From CAZDQL01 sp964507325 (GTDB taxonomy: Bacteria; Planctomycetota; UBA1135; GCA-002686595), in assembly GCA_964507325.1 (NCBI GenBank), contig CAZDQL010000095.1, forward strand, positions 1 through 24,604: a stretch of DNA of 24,604 nucleotides, in the 5' to 3' direction. The position numbers and the translations under genes were made by a program. The stretch's first letter is position 1. Every line of letters begins with the position of its first letter. The notes under the pieces are model-generated. The model searched no databases. It saw only the letters and a list, made by a program, of their open reading frames with translations, and was not told the DNA's origin. Below, one piece after another: positions 24,301 to 24,604 of the stretch.

Positions 24301-24604
24301 GCGTCCCACGCGATGCGAGCCGTGCCGGGGTGCCAAGGCCGCCCTCGGTCCGAGCTGGCGGGCGCCGAGGCTCTCCGATCCAGCGACGAGTCGACCGTCC
24401 CTCTTCGAGATCGTGCTCAATCTGCGACACATCGTGTGCACGGCCGCCAGTGGCAGGGTGTCGAAGGACACCGAGGAGTCGCGACCGATGGGGTCCGCGG
24501 CCTGGTAGCCAGCCCTTCGCGATCCACGGGCTCGGGCCTTCTGCCGGAAGTTAGCTCAAGAGCGGACAAGTGCGGCTGTCACACTGGACGAAGGAAGATC
24601 CGGA
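24301..24604. other. Right-edge region without a recognised gene
   Basis: About 300 bp to the window end. Short open frames on both strands are Arg/Ser/Pro-rich with no domain motif. No tRNA-like, repeat or terminator structure was recognised. It probably contains the promoter region of the minus-strand metallopeptidase gene. Confidence 0.3.

Noticed and set aside
1..24604. CRISPR arrays, tRNA, rRNA, transposases, phage genes
   Set aside because: I looked in intergenic spaces on both strands and saw no regularly spaced repeats, cloverleaf sequences or recombinase motifs.

Overview
The window is a GC-rich chromosomal segment from a bacterium that is probably Planctomycetota or a close relative. 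The lineage call rests on gene content only: a secreted PQQ-type propeller protein beginning with the WPQWRGP motif, a very large VPS10/sortilin-like BNR-propeller protein, degraded-type URO-D paralogues, and an ECF sigma factor fused to a membrane helix and Ig-like domains. No rRNA or tRNA is present to fix the taxonomy. A run of exactly 100 N at 2557-2656 marks a scaffold join inside one gene, so this is draft, probably metagenome-derived, sequence.

Layout. (1) 1-5.4 kb, minus strand: a secreted GH2 glycosidase cut off by the left edge, then the VPS10-like protein containing the N gap. (2) 5.5-8.1 kb, plus strand: a kynureninase-like PLP enzyme followed 10 bp later by the secreted WPQWRGP propeller protein. 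(3) 8.1-9.9 kb, minus: a gamma-glutamyltransferase-family hydrolase with an unusual nucleophile region. (4) 10.0-10.6 kb: a decayed coding remnant and the first copy of a dispersed intergenic repeat. (5) 10.6-15.2 kb, plus: an AEC transporter, a URO-D-superfamily protein and a YicI-like GH31 alpha-xylosidase. These converge, with a 7-bp stop-codon overlap, on (6) a second URO-D-superfamily gene (15.2-16.3 kb, minus). (7) 16.5-24.2 kb, minus: in transcription order a gluzincin-type metallopeptidase, a membrane-tethered sigma factor, a small anchored protein, a FIST sensory protein, and a hybrid histidine kinase whose start lies one base after the FIST stop.

How the parts may work together. Regions 1 and 5 look like glycan and oligosaccharide use: a secreted GH2, a cytoplasmic GH31, a transporter, and two URO-D-fold proteins of unknown reaction. 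Region 7 is a signalling block: a soluble FIST-kinase pair with no DNA-binding output in the window, and a sigma factor apparently tethered to the membrane through its own C-terminal extension. Copies of one ~70-bp structured repeat lie in three intergenic spaces (10.43, 19.83 and 23.27 kb). The features most worth following up are the tethered sigma factor with its hairpin-rich leader, the dispersed repeat, the coupled FIST-kinase pair and the URO-D/GH31 cluster. No tRNA, rRNA, CRISPR array, insertion sequence or phage gene was recognised.
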